Positions 32,111 through 43,686 of a stretch of DNA of 64,000 nucleotides are shown piece after piece. The position numbers and the translations under genes were made by a program. Origin of the DNA: Bostrychus sinensis (Eukaryota > Chordata > Actinopteri > Gobiiformes > Eleotridae); NCBI GenBank assembly GCA_020698575.1, contig CM036242.1:12659624-12723623 (forward strand), in the 5' to 3' direction. Under the pieces are notes generated by a model. That model saw only the letters and a program-made list of their open reading frames with translations, did no database searches and was not told where the DNA came from. Every line of letters begins with the position of its first letter. Positions within the stretch are counted from its first letter, which is position 1.

Positions 32111-34155
32111 ATTCATGTGTCATATTTACGGCCAAACGTCTTTTTATGCGTCGAATATTTGTGTACTTATCAATTTTCTTTTAACTGGAAGCTCATATTT
32201 GCAAAGTGTGACGGTAGTAAGTCAAGTGAGACTGTACAGTCAGAGGACTTCTGCATCTCTGACTCTCTGCAACAAATTAACCAGATGGAGTTATAAAGTT
32301 CTAAAGAGGTGCATAATGGCAGAGTGGTTAGCCTCGCAGCAGAAACGTTGTGGAGTGAATTCTCAAGCTCACCAGCAAACAGCTTTCTTCATGGAGTCTG
32401 CAAGTCTTCTCTATGCTGCCATGGGGCTGTCAGTTGTCCATTATCAGAAGTTTAGAGTTAATTACTAATAAACAAATCCTCCAACATTAAGACATAGGAT
32501 ATGCAGATTATTCCTGCATGTAATATGCCAACACAGGAGCAGCCATGACAGTTACTGTAAATAAAAGCTAGCAAAAAATAACAGTGTGTTTTGGAGTGGC
32601 CTCAAAGGTTATGTATGCAATATACAATCTCTGTTGTTTCTGAAAAGTACTGCCATCTAAAACCAAAACTTTGGAGCATGTTTCCGCCCCTTCCCATGTC
32701 ATCTTGCTTGGTTCCAGGTACAGCAAGCGCCCTCTCTTGTATGTTCTTGAATGGTGTCACTTGTTAACCATGGCAAAGTTGATATTCTGGAGAAAGTGTT
32801 AAGTGTAATCTGCTAATATTTTGTTGCAATGTTTTATTGTTAGCAGAGTAACTCAAATCAGTCATGCCCCATTGCTCTATCACAGATAGAGACAATATGT
32901 TGGCTTTTTTTTTTTTTTTTTTGGTCATAAATATTCTTTTCAGTGCATTTTAGATTTAGTACAAAAGTTTAGTTTTGTAGCGCTGGCATTAACAGCATCC
33001 ACAGTTTGATTTTAACATGTTTTTTTAAATGATTTAATAAAACAGTACATATATCTTTAAAAGTGAAAATAAATAAATAAATAAATACATAATAATAAAC
33101 TCTTTTTGTAGTCTTCTAACTGCACACACCAAAAGGTATATGTCATTTCCATAGGCTTTTATTCAATTCTCTCAAAGTCTGTGATGTCACACAAGTTCAT
33201 TTGCTTCTTGAACGTTTCACAGAAGTGCACCAAATTTACTTTTTGTGACATTTCAAAAAATAGCGCCACTTTTGCTTTATATTTTATGGAAACACAACAA
33301 TTGATTCTTTCTTCTTCAAGTTCAAAGCCTTTTTAAATGTAACGCTTTCACACAATAATGGTTTGGTCTGAGGTCTTGGTCAGTCTACACATTGACAGAT
33401 TTTTTTTTACATTTTCCTACACTCATTTTACTTTACTCTTATTTACTCTATTGCTAGTAGCCAACTTGGCACTTTAAAAAACCTTTTCAGTAAATTCACA
33501 ACATAAATCTTAAATAAATTATAGTTAAACACAAACTGTCTATTTCACTGCCTGCTAGCTAATATAGATTACAGCATATTCATAATATAACATTCTCTTA
33601 GTCTCTATATATTTTAATTCAATCTCTAAACTTTTAGAGCTCAAGAGGTCCTCATAAGGATTTTAAAAAATCTTTGGTCGGAGACAAGCAGCATTTTCCC
33701 TTGTTTGTATTGATCTCTACCAACAACTGCACTTCTATTGTGTTTCATTGATTTACAAAGAATGAAAGTAATTCCCTAAATGTTGAAGTAAAATGCCCTA
33801 AACATTGCATACTTAAAGGATTAGTTCAGTATTTTGTTCCTATTGTTCTACTTGTGAATAATAATTGGATAGCCAGCAGTTCTTTGTCCTAGTTTGGAGA
33901 AGCAGAAAAGAGCAACGTCACAAAGACTAAACCATATACTTATGGAGCCAGTAAAAATGTTACAGTTGGACTTGTTAACCACCACTGGACTTAAAACTAT
34001 AAACTACTTCAGTGTCGACTTATAAAGGTAGCCCACAAAATATATTTCTTCTTATTACATTGTGATGATGTTGTTTTGTTTGTCTTTTGAATGTAATGTT
34101 CTTATGTGGTTCTGTTTATATGGAGCTTGTGTCAGGTAAAGTATGTCCTTGTGTT
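32111..34155. other. AT-rich desert stretch, no gene seen
   Basis: It contains a T18 run at 32905-32922, an AATA-type repeat at 33068-33098, and a GTTAACCATGGCAAAG word at 32763-32778 that half-matches an X-box. The 117-codon open frame at 32115-32468 has no domain and no splice context. Confidence 0.5.
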
Positions 34156-34163
34156 CCTGTGAG

Positions 34164-34323
34164 CAGGGGTGTAGCACAAATTTCTGGGCCCTTTGTATAA
34201 ACCATCTTGGTGGGCCCCCTTGCTCACTTTAGCAATATCTCCCACACATATCCTAGGCTTTTTAAGGGCCCCTCCCTGCAGTGGGCCCTGGGTAAACTTT
34301 ACCCCCCAGTCTGACGTCCCCTG
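34164..34323. mobile_element. hAT-type MITE, 160 bp, perfect 8-bp TSD
   Basis: It begins CAGGGGTGTAGCAC and ends, read inward on the minus strand, CAGGGGACGTCAGAC. It is flanked by the identical octamer CCTGTGAG at 34156-34163 and 34324-34331. The interior is rich in GGGCCC words. Size, termini and octamer duplication all fit a non-autonomous hAT element. A partial relative follows at 34864-34990. Confidence 0.9.
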
Positions 34324-34442
34324 CCTGTGAGCAGTCTGAAACCTCTTGAAAAAGAGATGGCCTATCTCAAAGGACTTGCCATTATTACATTGAATATGAT
34401 GTGCCTGTTTGTTCTGAGGTTGTGAAAATGTATACATTTATC

Positions 34443-34595
34443 TTACCGTTAGGCAGGCTTGCTGGGGCCTGGGGCAAGAAAGCATCACATGGTCCCATTA
34501 AATTAAAAGATATAAGAAAAGGGCTATTTCTGGGCCCTTCTGACCCTGAGGCCTGGGACAGAGACCCCTTTGCCCCCTCTTGTCGACGGGACTGC
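34443..34595. repeat. GGGCCC-rich repeat-like segment
   Basis: GGGGCCTGGGGCAAG, TTTCTGGGCCCTTCTGACC and CTGAGGCCTGGGAC resemble the interior of the 34164 MITE family. No paired termini were found. Confidence 0.4.
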
Positions 34596-34613
34596 CATTA
34601 GGTGTCGAAGGTA

Positions 34614-34762
34614 CTGGAGCCTATCCCAGTAACTATGGGCCTTAGGCAGGGCACACCCTGGCTAGTGGCCAGCTAGTCTCAGGGCTGACACAGAGACATA
34701 CACAGACAGACAACCTTTCACTTTAAAATTTATTCACAAATTTATTCAGGGTCACTAGGGTC
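34614..34762 (-). mobile_element. SINE-like repeat fragment, minus strand
   Basis: The words CTGACACAGAGACATACACA then GACAGACAACCTTTCAC, preceded by GGGCACACCCTGGCTAG, match the repeat at 8327-8662 in the same orientation. The tRNA-like head is absent. Confidence 0.65.
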
Positions 34763-34863
34763 TAGGGCTGGGTACCAAAAATTATACCTTTGTGGTACAG
34801 ACGAGTAATGCGTGGAATCAAAATACTTATTTTTTTTCCAGTATCAAGTTTTGATACATGGCA
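34763..34863. mobile_element. truncated copy of the TAGGGCTGGG hAT family
   Basis: It starts CTAGGGCTGGGTACCAAAAATT, the terminus of the intact element at 41171, and fades after AGTTTTGATACATG. Only one end is present. Confidence 0.6.
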
Positions 34864-34990
34864 TCAGCGGTGTACTACGAAATTCAGGGCCCTTTGTATA
34901 AACCATCTTGGTGGGCCCTCATTCTCACTTGGTTAATATCTTTACCCTTGGAGAACCCTTTACCCTTACCCTTTACCCCTCCACAGATTG
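34864..34990. mobile_element. partial copy of the 34164 MITE
   Basis: CAGGGCCCTTTGTATAAACC then ATCTTGGTGGGCCCTC is shared with 34164-34323 in direct orientation. The right terminus is lost and replaced by TTTACCCT-type short repeats (34955-34980). Confidence 0.7.
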
Positions 34991-36456
34991 CCTGTGCCAG
35001 GCGCGTCCAGAGACAGAGCTACAGGAAGCTTCTTGGCAGCCACATCACTTTAAGGAGATGTTTTGAGCTGAGTTTTTAACTTAAGCATCAGTTATAAAAA
35101 GTGACAGGACATCATTTACATCCCAAGCACAGGGGGCAGACACACACAGGCTGCAGAGGCTGCCTCTGTCTCAACGGCTCTGCACTCTACTTCAGACCTC
35201 AGTTTGCTGTGAACACCAGCTTGTAAAAGATGTCAAAGGTCAACTACTGAAAGAGAGCACAGTCTGCTTCTAACTATTGCTAACTGCAAATACTGTACAA
35301 CGATCTGTCAAAGTACAAACATCTCACTGTGGCTGTTTAAAAAAAAACAATACTTTTTAGCTTTTACCATAAATTTAACTTGTTAATTTATCAACTTTGC
35401 ACTCATTTATTAACTTCTTCAAGTGGCCTAACCTTATGAATGTATTTGTCTTTAACCTACACACACAGTACATCACAGTAGCCTAAAGCACTGCTTCTTA
35501 CGTAAAGTCTACCCCTTTAATTGCACAAACTGCTTTGAGCTTTTGAATGCTTTCCATGTGTACAGTATATAACATTGATTGTGCACTTTAGTATCTGCTT
35601 TGCCTCTAGCTCTATATGTGCACCGGTACTCCCTTCTTTTTCCACAAAAACAAAACACAAAACAGATTTCATCCCCAAAAATATCCCTCTACATCATCAT
35701 CATTTCTCGACGTATAGTGCTCTGTGTATGTGTTTAAAGGAGACAATAGTGTGAATTTAAAGACAATGCGGAGTCCTTGCCAGCACTTTGATGCTGAGCC
35801 AAGCCCCATCGTTCCCAGAGGTATTTACCCCAGCTCTTCCTACCACATTGTTAAACACTACCTCTGTACGCTTTTATAACACCATTGTTAAGCTCAATAG
35901 ATTTTTATTTGTCTCTCTCTCTCTTTCTCGCTCACCCTCCGTCTCTCCCTGGCTAGCAGCGTTTGTGTGTTTGCATTGGCCTGTCCTTTCACCTGGAAGT
36001 GTCTAGGTGAGTATTTATAGTTCCTTAGACAGCAGACACCGAGACCCAAGACCAAACATCCTCTTCCTCTCTGGGAATCTCAAACAGGCGCACCTCAAGT
36101 CTACTGTTAAAAGCCTAAAATACACAGCTACATCACTTCTTTGAACAGTGTGAGAACTATGAAATGACCAGTGGCTAAAGATGAAGTTTAATTAAGGCTA
36201 TACAGATACAGCCAGATACAGATTAAAGCGAGGGAATGAATATGATATTGCCCTGACCTACATTAATACCTCAAATGAACACTGTAGCCGATAGGAATAA
36301 CTCAAAATATACTAATACTGGTCATCAGATGAAAAATATATAGTGAAAACTGCAAATGTTGGGACACAATCACCCTCACAAGCATAGAAAGCCCTTAGGT
36401 ACGGCAACAAAATTACAATACAAATTACTTTTGATATTTTGAACAGAACATAAACA
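34991..36456. other. single-copy sequence, no gene seen
   Basis: A CT-rich patch at 35912-35950 and otherwise unremarkable DNA. Confidence 0.5.
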
Positions 36457-36640
36457 GGGGCAGCGGTAGCTCAGTAGGTAGAACCATTCGCCCACTAACT
36501 TGAAAGTTGGCAGATCTATCCCAGCTATAAGTATTGCATAGTAATGTTTTGTTCTATGTCTGTCACTGAGTATGACTTAGGAGTGAATAAAGAATGCAAT
36601 GTAAAGTGACTTAGAGAGTCCAGAAAAGCCTTATTATTGA
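36457..36640 (+). mobile_element. tRNA-derived SINE, diverged
   Basis: GCGGTAGCTCAGTAGGTAG is an A-box-bearing tRNA-like head, CGCCCACTAACTTGAAAGTT the family linker, and GGCAGATCTATCC a decayed B-box. The tail AATGTAAAGTGACTTAG then TATTATTG matches the better copy at 61361. Part of the central body is deleted. Confidence 0.75.
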
Positions 36641-36693
36641 TGTTATCAGCAAAGAATAGCTTATATAGTCTTGTAAGCCTTTACATTAAATCA

Positions 36694-36795
36694 GTATCCA
36701 GGCACAGGGGGTCACATTTCAGTCAACTCCCTGCGCCCCTCCCAAGCCCAGAAAAATGCACAGGGTTGCACCCAGCAGGGCATCTGGCATAAAAC
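36694..36795 (-). repeat. GCTTGGGAC-family interspersed repeat, minus strand
   Basis: The reverse complement gives GCCAGATGCCCTGCTGGG, TGCAACCCTGTGCATTT and TCTGGGCTTGGGAGGGGC, diagnostic words of this repeat. Confidence 0.6.
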
Positions 36796-37395
36796 ATGGG
36801 GGACTGGGGAAAAAATGAACTCTTTATGCTGTAATTAATTGAATCAAATGATGATTTTGCACAAAGTTGATCAAAATGAGTCAGCCAAAACCACATTGTC
36901 AGTTGTGTATAGTAACAATAATTGTCTTTCTTGGAAAAAATACACATTTAAAGCTTTGTATGGATGAATTTACTAGATTAGGAACCACATCTTATGTCTG
37001 CTACCATTTGATTGTTCATTGACCATTGGTATTCATTTTGGAAGTAGCTTGGGGGTGTCCTGTTAACTATGAGCCTTCAGCAAGGCTTTTTATTTTACAG
37101 TGAAGTCTGCGGGGAACCCCATGTAAGTTCACTGTTTCAACAACTGCCTAGAGCAGACAAACAAAGCACTGATGGAGTAGAAGCACACATATGTTTGTTT
37201 TTGACCAAACACTTGACAGCACACTTTTAAAGTAATTGTAGTATAGTTGTGGTTGGAAAGGCTTCAGAAAAACTGATAGAAAAAGACTGATATGTAAAAT
37301 GTAAGACTTCTTTTCCCCAGCCTTCATTCCATCTTTTTACCTTCTCTTCTTTCTGTTGTTGCTCTTTTGACATTGCTGCATTCAACAATAGGTAT
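36796..37395. other. AT-rich spacer
   Basis: No feature recognised. Confidence 0.5.
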
Positions 37396-37710
37396 AAAAA
37401 ATTACTGAATGTATGGGACAGGAAGAATTTGGAAGAAAGAGTGCGGAGAGGATGAAGAGTAGGTGCTTAGACCATCTGTTGTCATTTCCCAGCAGCAGCA
37501 GAGCAGTAGAAGGTGAAGTCTGTCCACATCTATGCTCTGGCCACACATCACAGGCCGCCTTTGGCCCGGACTCGGCCCCTCTGTCACTCTGTGTGTTTGT
37601 CTGACAGAGAGTGTGTGTGTGTGTGTGTGTGGACCCCAGACTCTTTAATGAGCCTGGCCCGGGTTGCCATGGCCAGGGCACACTAATATACAGTATATAC
37701 ACCATCCATA
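37396..37710. promoter_or_regulatory. GC-balanced block with (GT)n and X-box-like site
   Basis: 37430-37600 is repeat-free with CAGCAGCAGAGCAG and CTTTGGCCCGGACTCGGCCC words. (GT)11 follows at 37610-37631, then GTTGCCATGGCCAG at 37663-37676, which matches an RFX X-box at 12 of 14 positions. Several overlapping open frames occur, but none has a domain. Confidence 0.28.
37610..37631. repeat. (GT)n dinucleotide repeat
   Basis: Uninterrupted GT dinucleotide over 22 nt. Confidence 0.9.
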
Positions 37711-39079
37711 CTGTCACGCTCTTCCCATTCTTTACTGTGTCACTTCACATAGACTTGTCAAAACTCACAGGATTCAACTGGAAACTCAGAAGAAAATATG
37801 AACTCAATGTCTTATATCTCGAGATGTGAATTATATCGTGTTGAAGGAAAAAAGTATCAGTGTTACCAAATTTGAAATAATTACATGGCAAACCTGGAGA
37901 AACTTAAACAGATGATTCAGGAACAGAGATAAGTGCTACTTATTTATCTATCTACATTTTTATTTTGGCCATGGCAACATCTTAAGCTTAAAATGCAGAT
38001 TCCACTTTTACCCATCACATCATGATAGAGCATGTAAACAGCTTTGTTAGTGCTGCAGGAACATTGTGTTTAACTGAGTAAATTATTTTTACTGAGATTT
38101 TCATGGGATAATCCAATCTTAAAAGCACAGATTTAACTAACTTGCTTATCAGTCTGTGTAGATGTTAGACAGAACCACCTGGGAGGGTTTGCATAGTAAG
38201 GGTAGACTCACACCAAAAGGAAAATGAGCAAATTAAGCTACTATTCATTTCCAATGTACACTTGGGTGCAGAAGCGGCACCAACGTGCCAAGCGACATGC
38301 ATCAAGCAACTTGCAGTGGGCAATGTAATGTGGGTCAACATCTCTGAAGTGACCGCCAATCACAAAACAAGATTTGATAGACACTTGAGAGGAATAGGTC
38401 CAGGCACAAAAGTTGTGGTTTAAACCTTGTGCCCTTCGTCAGCGACCTGAAAAGGAGCTGGCGGCATAAGAGCAAACTAAGTTTAGAAAAAAGATTTTAT
38501 CCCTTTATAGGTGTGTCTGCCCTCACTCTTTGCAACCACGTGTGAGCAGTTGTCTATCGTCTGGTACTTTTATCCAATCAGTGTTGCTAAAAGCAGCAAT
38601 TGCATTATCCTTAAACCTATAACTGTCTGTGCCATCACACTATTCTCATACTATTGTTGAGGAAGAGGTTCAGCTCAGTGGAAATGTCCGAGCTTTCAGA
38701 GGAGGAAGCTGGAAATTGGGATGCCACAAATCTATTAAGCAGCTGTAAAAAGTAACTAATGTTATCAATATTTATACATTTGCTTTAACGTAAAACTTTT
38801 TTTTAAATGCCTGAACACGTTTGTAAGAAAGTCCTAGATTTTATTGTAGATCCGCTGCCCCAAACCTCTTAATCCAGTCTGCCAAGTAAAAGCTTATAAA
38901 CCAGTGCAAGTTAAAATTCATGTCATATAGTATTTTTTGGCTTTCTTAAAAATCGTATGGCTAATTACATACTTAAACCTAATAAAATGTTCAGAAATTA
39001 TGTTGATGAAACATGAAAGAACTCTGCCTGGACGGGTGTGTTCTTGTGTCTTGGTGGAATTTTGGGAGCATTTTGAAAG
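37711..39079. other. AT-rich spacer, no gene seen
   Basis: It includes GGCCATGGCAAC at 37967-37978, a perfect X-box right half-site. A patch at 38200-38460 (CACACCAAAAGGAAAATG, TTGTGCCCTTCGTCAGCGAC) might be an old repeat but I cannot assign it. Confidence 0.4.
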
Positions 39080-40700
39080 AATGGCACCAAAAAAATGCTA
39101 ATGTGGTGAGTGTGAGAGGCCTGGTCTGTCGGCTGGCCAGTGTGGCAGTGTTTTAATGATGCATCTGCTCGTGTCAAATGATTCTGGGCACATGGCAGAA
39201 CCCAGGGCTGCTGGCCCCTTTGATGTCACACATACACACACGTACACTGCTGCTTGTGCACGTGAAGATGCTCTCGTGCACACTCCCATACAGCTCCGCA
39301 CCGGGCAGCGGTTCACTCAGACCCCCTCTGGTGCTGTGGTGGCTGGTTTTAATGTCCCTGCCTAATGATCTGGCACGCGTCGAAAGGTAAATGATAATTT
39401 GCTTTAAGTGGAGCCTTTAGGCGGAAAAGCCTTGTAGGGCTTAGCTGTCTCCTAGAAATGACTGTTTACCACAAGCAACTCTCTACACATTCCATTTCAA
39501 ATATGATTTCTTCATGGAGGATGCTCTGAACAGGCATGCATCTGTATGTCCTGTGTTGTATTCTGGGAGATCCTCCATAAAGATGATTGAAGATGGTTCA
39601 TTTGGACACACTCTGACAGACAGTTGTAAGAATTACCAGAGAGACACAGTAGAAGAGAATGATTTTTGTATCGGAGGCTGTGAAAGCACATTCTGAGGAG
39701 ACGCATGAACACCAACCTTGTGTGGTGTGTCTTTGTAGGAGAAATCTGGGCAGTTTCAATGACTTTCCCATCACTGAAAAGTGGACTCATTATCACTTTT
39801 GTATACTCTCTCCATTCCATTTCTTCATCAGGCTTTGTAAGCACAAAAAGTGCTAAAGCCGTTTTTTTGTTGCCTGATTCTCCGCACTTGTAAATCAGTC
39901 GAGAGTTACTTATGTGACGATTGAGTGGGGGAAAACTGCTGAAAGTAAATGTCTTAACACCACAACATGTTGGGAACGTGACAGCTTTCGGTCTTTTGCA
40001 AATAGAATTGATCACATTTTCAGTTGTGCCAGACGGATAAACTGTAAACAAAACGCCAGAATTTTTTTTTTCAGTATCTAGTCAAATACTTTTCGACTCA
40101 TCAAGCTCTTACAGTTCCTAAATGAGACGCCTCATAAAAACATTGCAATTGGAGTGTTTATTTGCAAAGCGATTTCTCCATGTGAATGAACTCATCTGAA
40201 GACGTGAGGATGGGAGCCCGGATCAGGAGCTGGGAGGAACCGCCAGAGAGTAGAGGAGGTGACGGTAAACATGAAAGAAAGGTGAGGAAAATACATGGCA
40301 GCTTGATAAATCACAAATGCTGTTCTGATCATGGAGAACAAGACGAGGAAGGAGCACTTGACACCTGATGTCTGTATGTGGCTCTGGGCGGATGTCCTGT
40401 CCCCTCAGCTGTCTTCTACTTCCTTTAAGCACGGCTGTTTTATCTTCACTACATGAAGTCATTTCTTGTTTTTCTCAATCCTTCCTCTTCCAAAATGTCT
40501 GTCAGAAAATCACTTCTCGCTTCCACACCTATCTGGCTTCCCAACAGTGCTTGCTCAGGTTCACCTCTTGACACATCCGCACCTCCTGCCCTCAGCCCCT
40601 TCAATATGACATCTATGCAGAAATATTTTTACCAACTGGGTTTGCTACGCAGAATCTTTTGGCTAATTACTGCGATAATTACAGCTGATAACTGACATAC
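39080..40700. promoter_or_regulatory. possible conserved non-coding cluster
   Basis: Patches of complex, repeat-free sequence at 39100-39440, 39900-40060 and 40130-40380. The 179-codon minus frame at 39512-40051 is the longest non-repeat open frame in the window. It has no recognisable domain or splice context, and the opposite strand is also partly open, so I treat it as chance in stop-poor sequence. Confidence 0.25.
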
Positions 40701-40934
40701 AGTCTTCTGTATGTAGACTCTGCAGAAGACACTAAAATTGGACAGCTCTGTATTGCAAATCACAACAATACGTACATACATGACTGCAATCAAACATGTT
40801 CAGTGTTAGTTTTTTTTTACAGGAACGGGCTGGGGTGGTAGATAGGGCAGAATTTCTCCAAGGGTACTTAAAAATATTGTAAGAATATTTTAAGGATTGT
40901 GAGTGCAATCATTAGGTTTGCAAACACTTTATCT

Positions 40935-41165
40935 TGCTGTCTGGAGTCTGCATGTCCTCCCCTTGTTACTGTGGGTTCTCTGTGGCTTACTCTCGCGGTC
41001 CAAAGACATGTACGTATAGGGAAATTGGTGACTCTAAATTGCTCATAGTCAATGTGAGAGTGTCACTGTATGTCTGAAAGTGTAAGCCCTTCGACTAACA
41101 TTGTCCAGGGTGTACCATGCTCCAAGCCTTAAGTAGCTGGGATTGGCACCAGCCACCCATATTCC
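40935..41165 (+). mobile_element. SINE-like interspersed repeat, plus strand
   Basis: GGAGTCTGCATGTCCTCCCC, TACTGTGGGTTCTCTGTGG, GGTCCAAAGACATGTACG, AATTGGTGACTCTAAATTGC and CCAGGGTGTACCATGCTCC follow in the standard order of a widespread teleost repeat; same family as 8327-8662. Confidence 0.75.
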
Positions 41166-41170
41166 CTAAC

Positions 41171-41705
41171 TAGGGCTGGGTGCCGTTCAGATTTTTTTGA
41201 TACCAGTACTTTAACCCCATAGCATCCTCTGTTGCAAATATGCAGTATATAATTCAAAGGTCATGGCAAAAAAGTAGGAGTCTTTAAATGTATTAACTAA
41301 TTCATAACTGCTGCTTACCAAAAATATTGACAAATTTTTTTCTTACCCATCCCCGTTGACTAAAATTTAGCACGGATGATTTTTTTCCAACAAATATTTC
41401 TATGTCTGGGTTCTACGGGGTTAACGATACCTGAGCGATACTTTTTCTGATACCTATGGTGTGCTAATTCATCTTCTACAGTCATAAAACACAATAGTAC
41501 TAAATAAAGACCAACTTTTGGAGCAAAATTCTTAGCTGTTAAGTTAAAACCAGCAGTTTCTGTGGTTTATTCAGTTATTTGATTCATGCATACAAAGGAA
41601 CATTAAAGGTCCCACTGGGTATTGAAACTTGGTATTGAATAAAAAAATATTGTTTTGATATTGGTAGTATTATCATTTTACTTTTGATAACGGTACCCAG
41701 CCCTA
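41171..41705. mobile_element. non-autonomous hAT element, 535 bp, perfect 8-bp TSD
   Basis: Left end TAGGGCTGGGTGCCGTT; right end, read inward, TAGGGCTGGGTACCGTT. Both flanks are TCCCTAAC (41163-41170 and 41706-41713), an exact 8-bp duplication. It inserted next to the end of the SINE-like repeat at 40935-41165. No transposase frame. Confidence 0.93.
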
Positions 41706-41713
41706 TCCCTAAC

Positions 41714-42235
41714 AGACAAATTGTTTGTGATTAGTCTTAAGGAGAGCTTTCTTTAGTTTTCTGAGAAGATATGGCATCTACGTCTGCAAAGAGCTCAAAT
41801 AAAGTCAAATTTCTGTCACTTCACTGAACCAAACCATGATAACCTTTCTCTTGTGATTATTAGCAGTTATTCCAGCTGCTTTACACACCTCTAGCTGCAT
41901 TAGCCATCCAACCACCTTGAAGGAAGAAGCAGTTTTGTTCACATTGTTAAATAAATGTGATTTAAATTGATTTATCTTCCAGGCCTTTTTGTGCATTTTT
42001 TTTCAAGTTGGTGCCTGAAACCTACATGCACATGGGAACATGCAAACTCTTTAAATAAAGACCATGTTCTCACCGTAGATTGAATTTTATGCTGTAAGAT
42101 AGCGGTGCTAACATGCCACTCTGCTGCCATTCTGGTTTGATTCTGGTCTTAACTGTATTCAGCAACATTCAGTCTTCATTGACAAGAAAATGGTCAAATA
42201 AAACAGACACGTATTTCTTTGACTTATCATGGCCC
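41714..42235. other. AT-rich spacer
   Basis: Nothing recognised. Confidence 0.5.
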
Positions 42236-43010
42236 CTAGGTGTTCTTGATAACTACGTTGGAGGTTGCCGTGCTCCGAAGACAAGAGATTGACAGGAAGT
42301 GTGGAGACAGACACTGGCAGAGACGAGAGGTAGACGGAAGATCACACTACACAGTTAACATGTCACTCACTCACTTGATTTCAACTAAAGGAGCCTTGTC
42401 ATGACTAAACTCTTCCCCTCAGTCACCCAGGGAGCCTGTCATTCACTGCCTGACTTCCCTTACCGTAAAAGAACCTCCATTCTCCATGCAGCCAATGAGC
42501 ATAAACAAGTGGAGGATTGCATTTCTCACTCCAGGACGCTTCCCTTTTAAAAACCGTCTTGACAACACATCTTTCTCAGCCTTTTTATCTCTTTACTTGA
42601 CTTAAACTTGTGGGGAAAAAGGCACGCTTTTAAGGAGTGATGGTGTTAAAGTGATGTGGAAATGTGATTTTGCAGGCATTAGCGGTACATGTGTTTGGCC
42701 GGAGTAGCCGGCGGGGAAAAGGGAGATTCTCGTTTCTTCCTGCTAAAGGCGAAAAGAAGGCGGCCCCTGGGGAAATGAGGCCTCGGGAAATGTCTGGATT
42801 GCTCTTAAGAGGCTGTTTCCCGGCTGTAATGGAGTGCACTACACAGAAAAACACAGATTTTGAAGCAGAAAGTTCACTTCATGTTCAGTTAGCTGGGTGG
42901 AGGCTAGCTAGAGGGAGGTCCTGGCTACCTTGCTATGGCAACATACGTCTCATGGCTTGCCTTATCCTAAAAGGTTCACTGGTGTCAGGAGGGTTCACCT
43001 AGCATTTCTT
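42236..43010. promoter_or_regulatory. candidate conserved non-coding block with X-box
   Basis: 42530-42950 is the densest part: GCAGGCATTAGCGGTACATG, TTTGGCCGGAGTAGCCGG (an inverted CCGG...CCGG pair), GAAATGAGGCCTCGGG, then CTTGCTATGGCAAC at 42929-42942. One plus frame is open for 112 codons across it without any domain. Repeats are absent. Confidence 0.38.
42929..42942. promoter_or_regulatory. RFX X-box, near-perfect
   Basis: CTTGCTATGGCAAC matches the GTTGCYATGGCAAC palindrome at 13 of 14 positions; the right half-site GGCAAC is perfect. Confidence 0.5.
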
Positions 43011-43100
43011 CTTACTGTGACTGGCCATCCAGGGCCGCAGAATTTGCACTATATATTTTCTCTATACTAATATAAAATCAAAAATAAATAATCAGAATAA

Positions 43101-43435
43101 TAGGGATGTAACAATATTAGCAGTATTGTCCTATCAATAACAAAAGTCTCACAATATTGTTGTGGACTTTTACAGTATTGAACGTTAATCACCCAAGGCT
43201 AAAATGCATTTTTTGTTGCAGTTTTTTTTGTTTCAGTGTAGCTGGCATGTTAAACACTTATTTAGTCTTCATCTTTTGAAATATCACAGTAATGAATGCA
43301 CCAAAGGCTCAGCAGGGCATTTTTAGTGAATACGAGCATATCAACAATAATGTGAGTCTTCCCACAATATCGAATAAATACTGTACTCTACAGAAAAAGG
43401 TATTGTATGAAGCAAACTATATTGTTATGATTGGT
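43101..43435. mobile_element. diverged copy of the 22401 TIR element
   Basis: Left end TAGGGATGTAACAATATT; right end near 43419-43435 decays to ATATTGTTATGATTGGT. Internal words (TAAACACTTATTTAGTCTT, AAAGGCTCAG, GGCATTTTTAG) are shared with 22401-23153. Shorter, so internally deleted. Confidence 0.65.
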
Positions 43436-43686
43436 CAGTAGAATGTATTTCAGTGAAAAGTAGCTTTAATGTGAGAAGTTCCTAATCCAGTTCATCAAAG
43501 AAGTAGACTGGCTGTCTGGCATCTTTTCTCTTCAACTTGACACTACTCTTTACTTTTGTTTAGCTCTTAAAACTCAGCTTGCATTTGATTGAGAATAGAG
43601 CTTATGCACACTATTGCATTTGTTGCTATTACTATTATTATTATTTTTTATATACAATAAATCCAGCATTTGCCATAGTGTGCTGT
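43436..43686. other. spacer, possibly decayed LINE sequence
   Basis: Leads into the LINE fragment at 43687 and may be its upstream part, but no frame can be followed. Confidence 0.35.

Noticed and set aside
3068..33098. CRISPR array or other regularly spaced repeats
   Set aside because: Regular tandem patterns here are ordinary microsatellites and a degenerate minisatellite; no identical repeats with unique spacers, and the DNA is vertebrate.
39512..40051. 179-codon minus-strand frame
   Set aside because: No domain, no splice sites, and the other strand is partly open as well; likely chance in stop-poor sequence.
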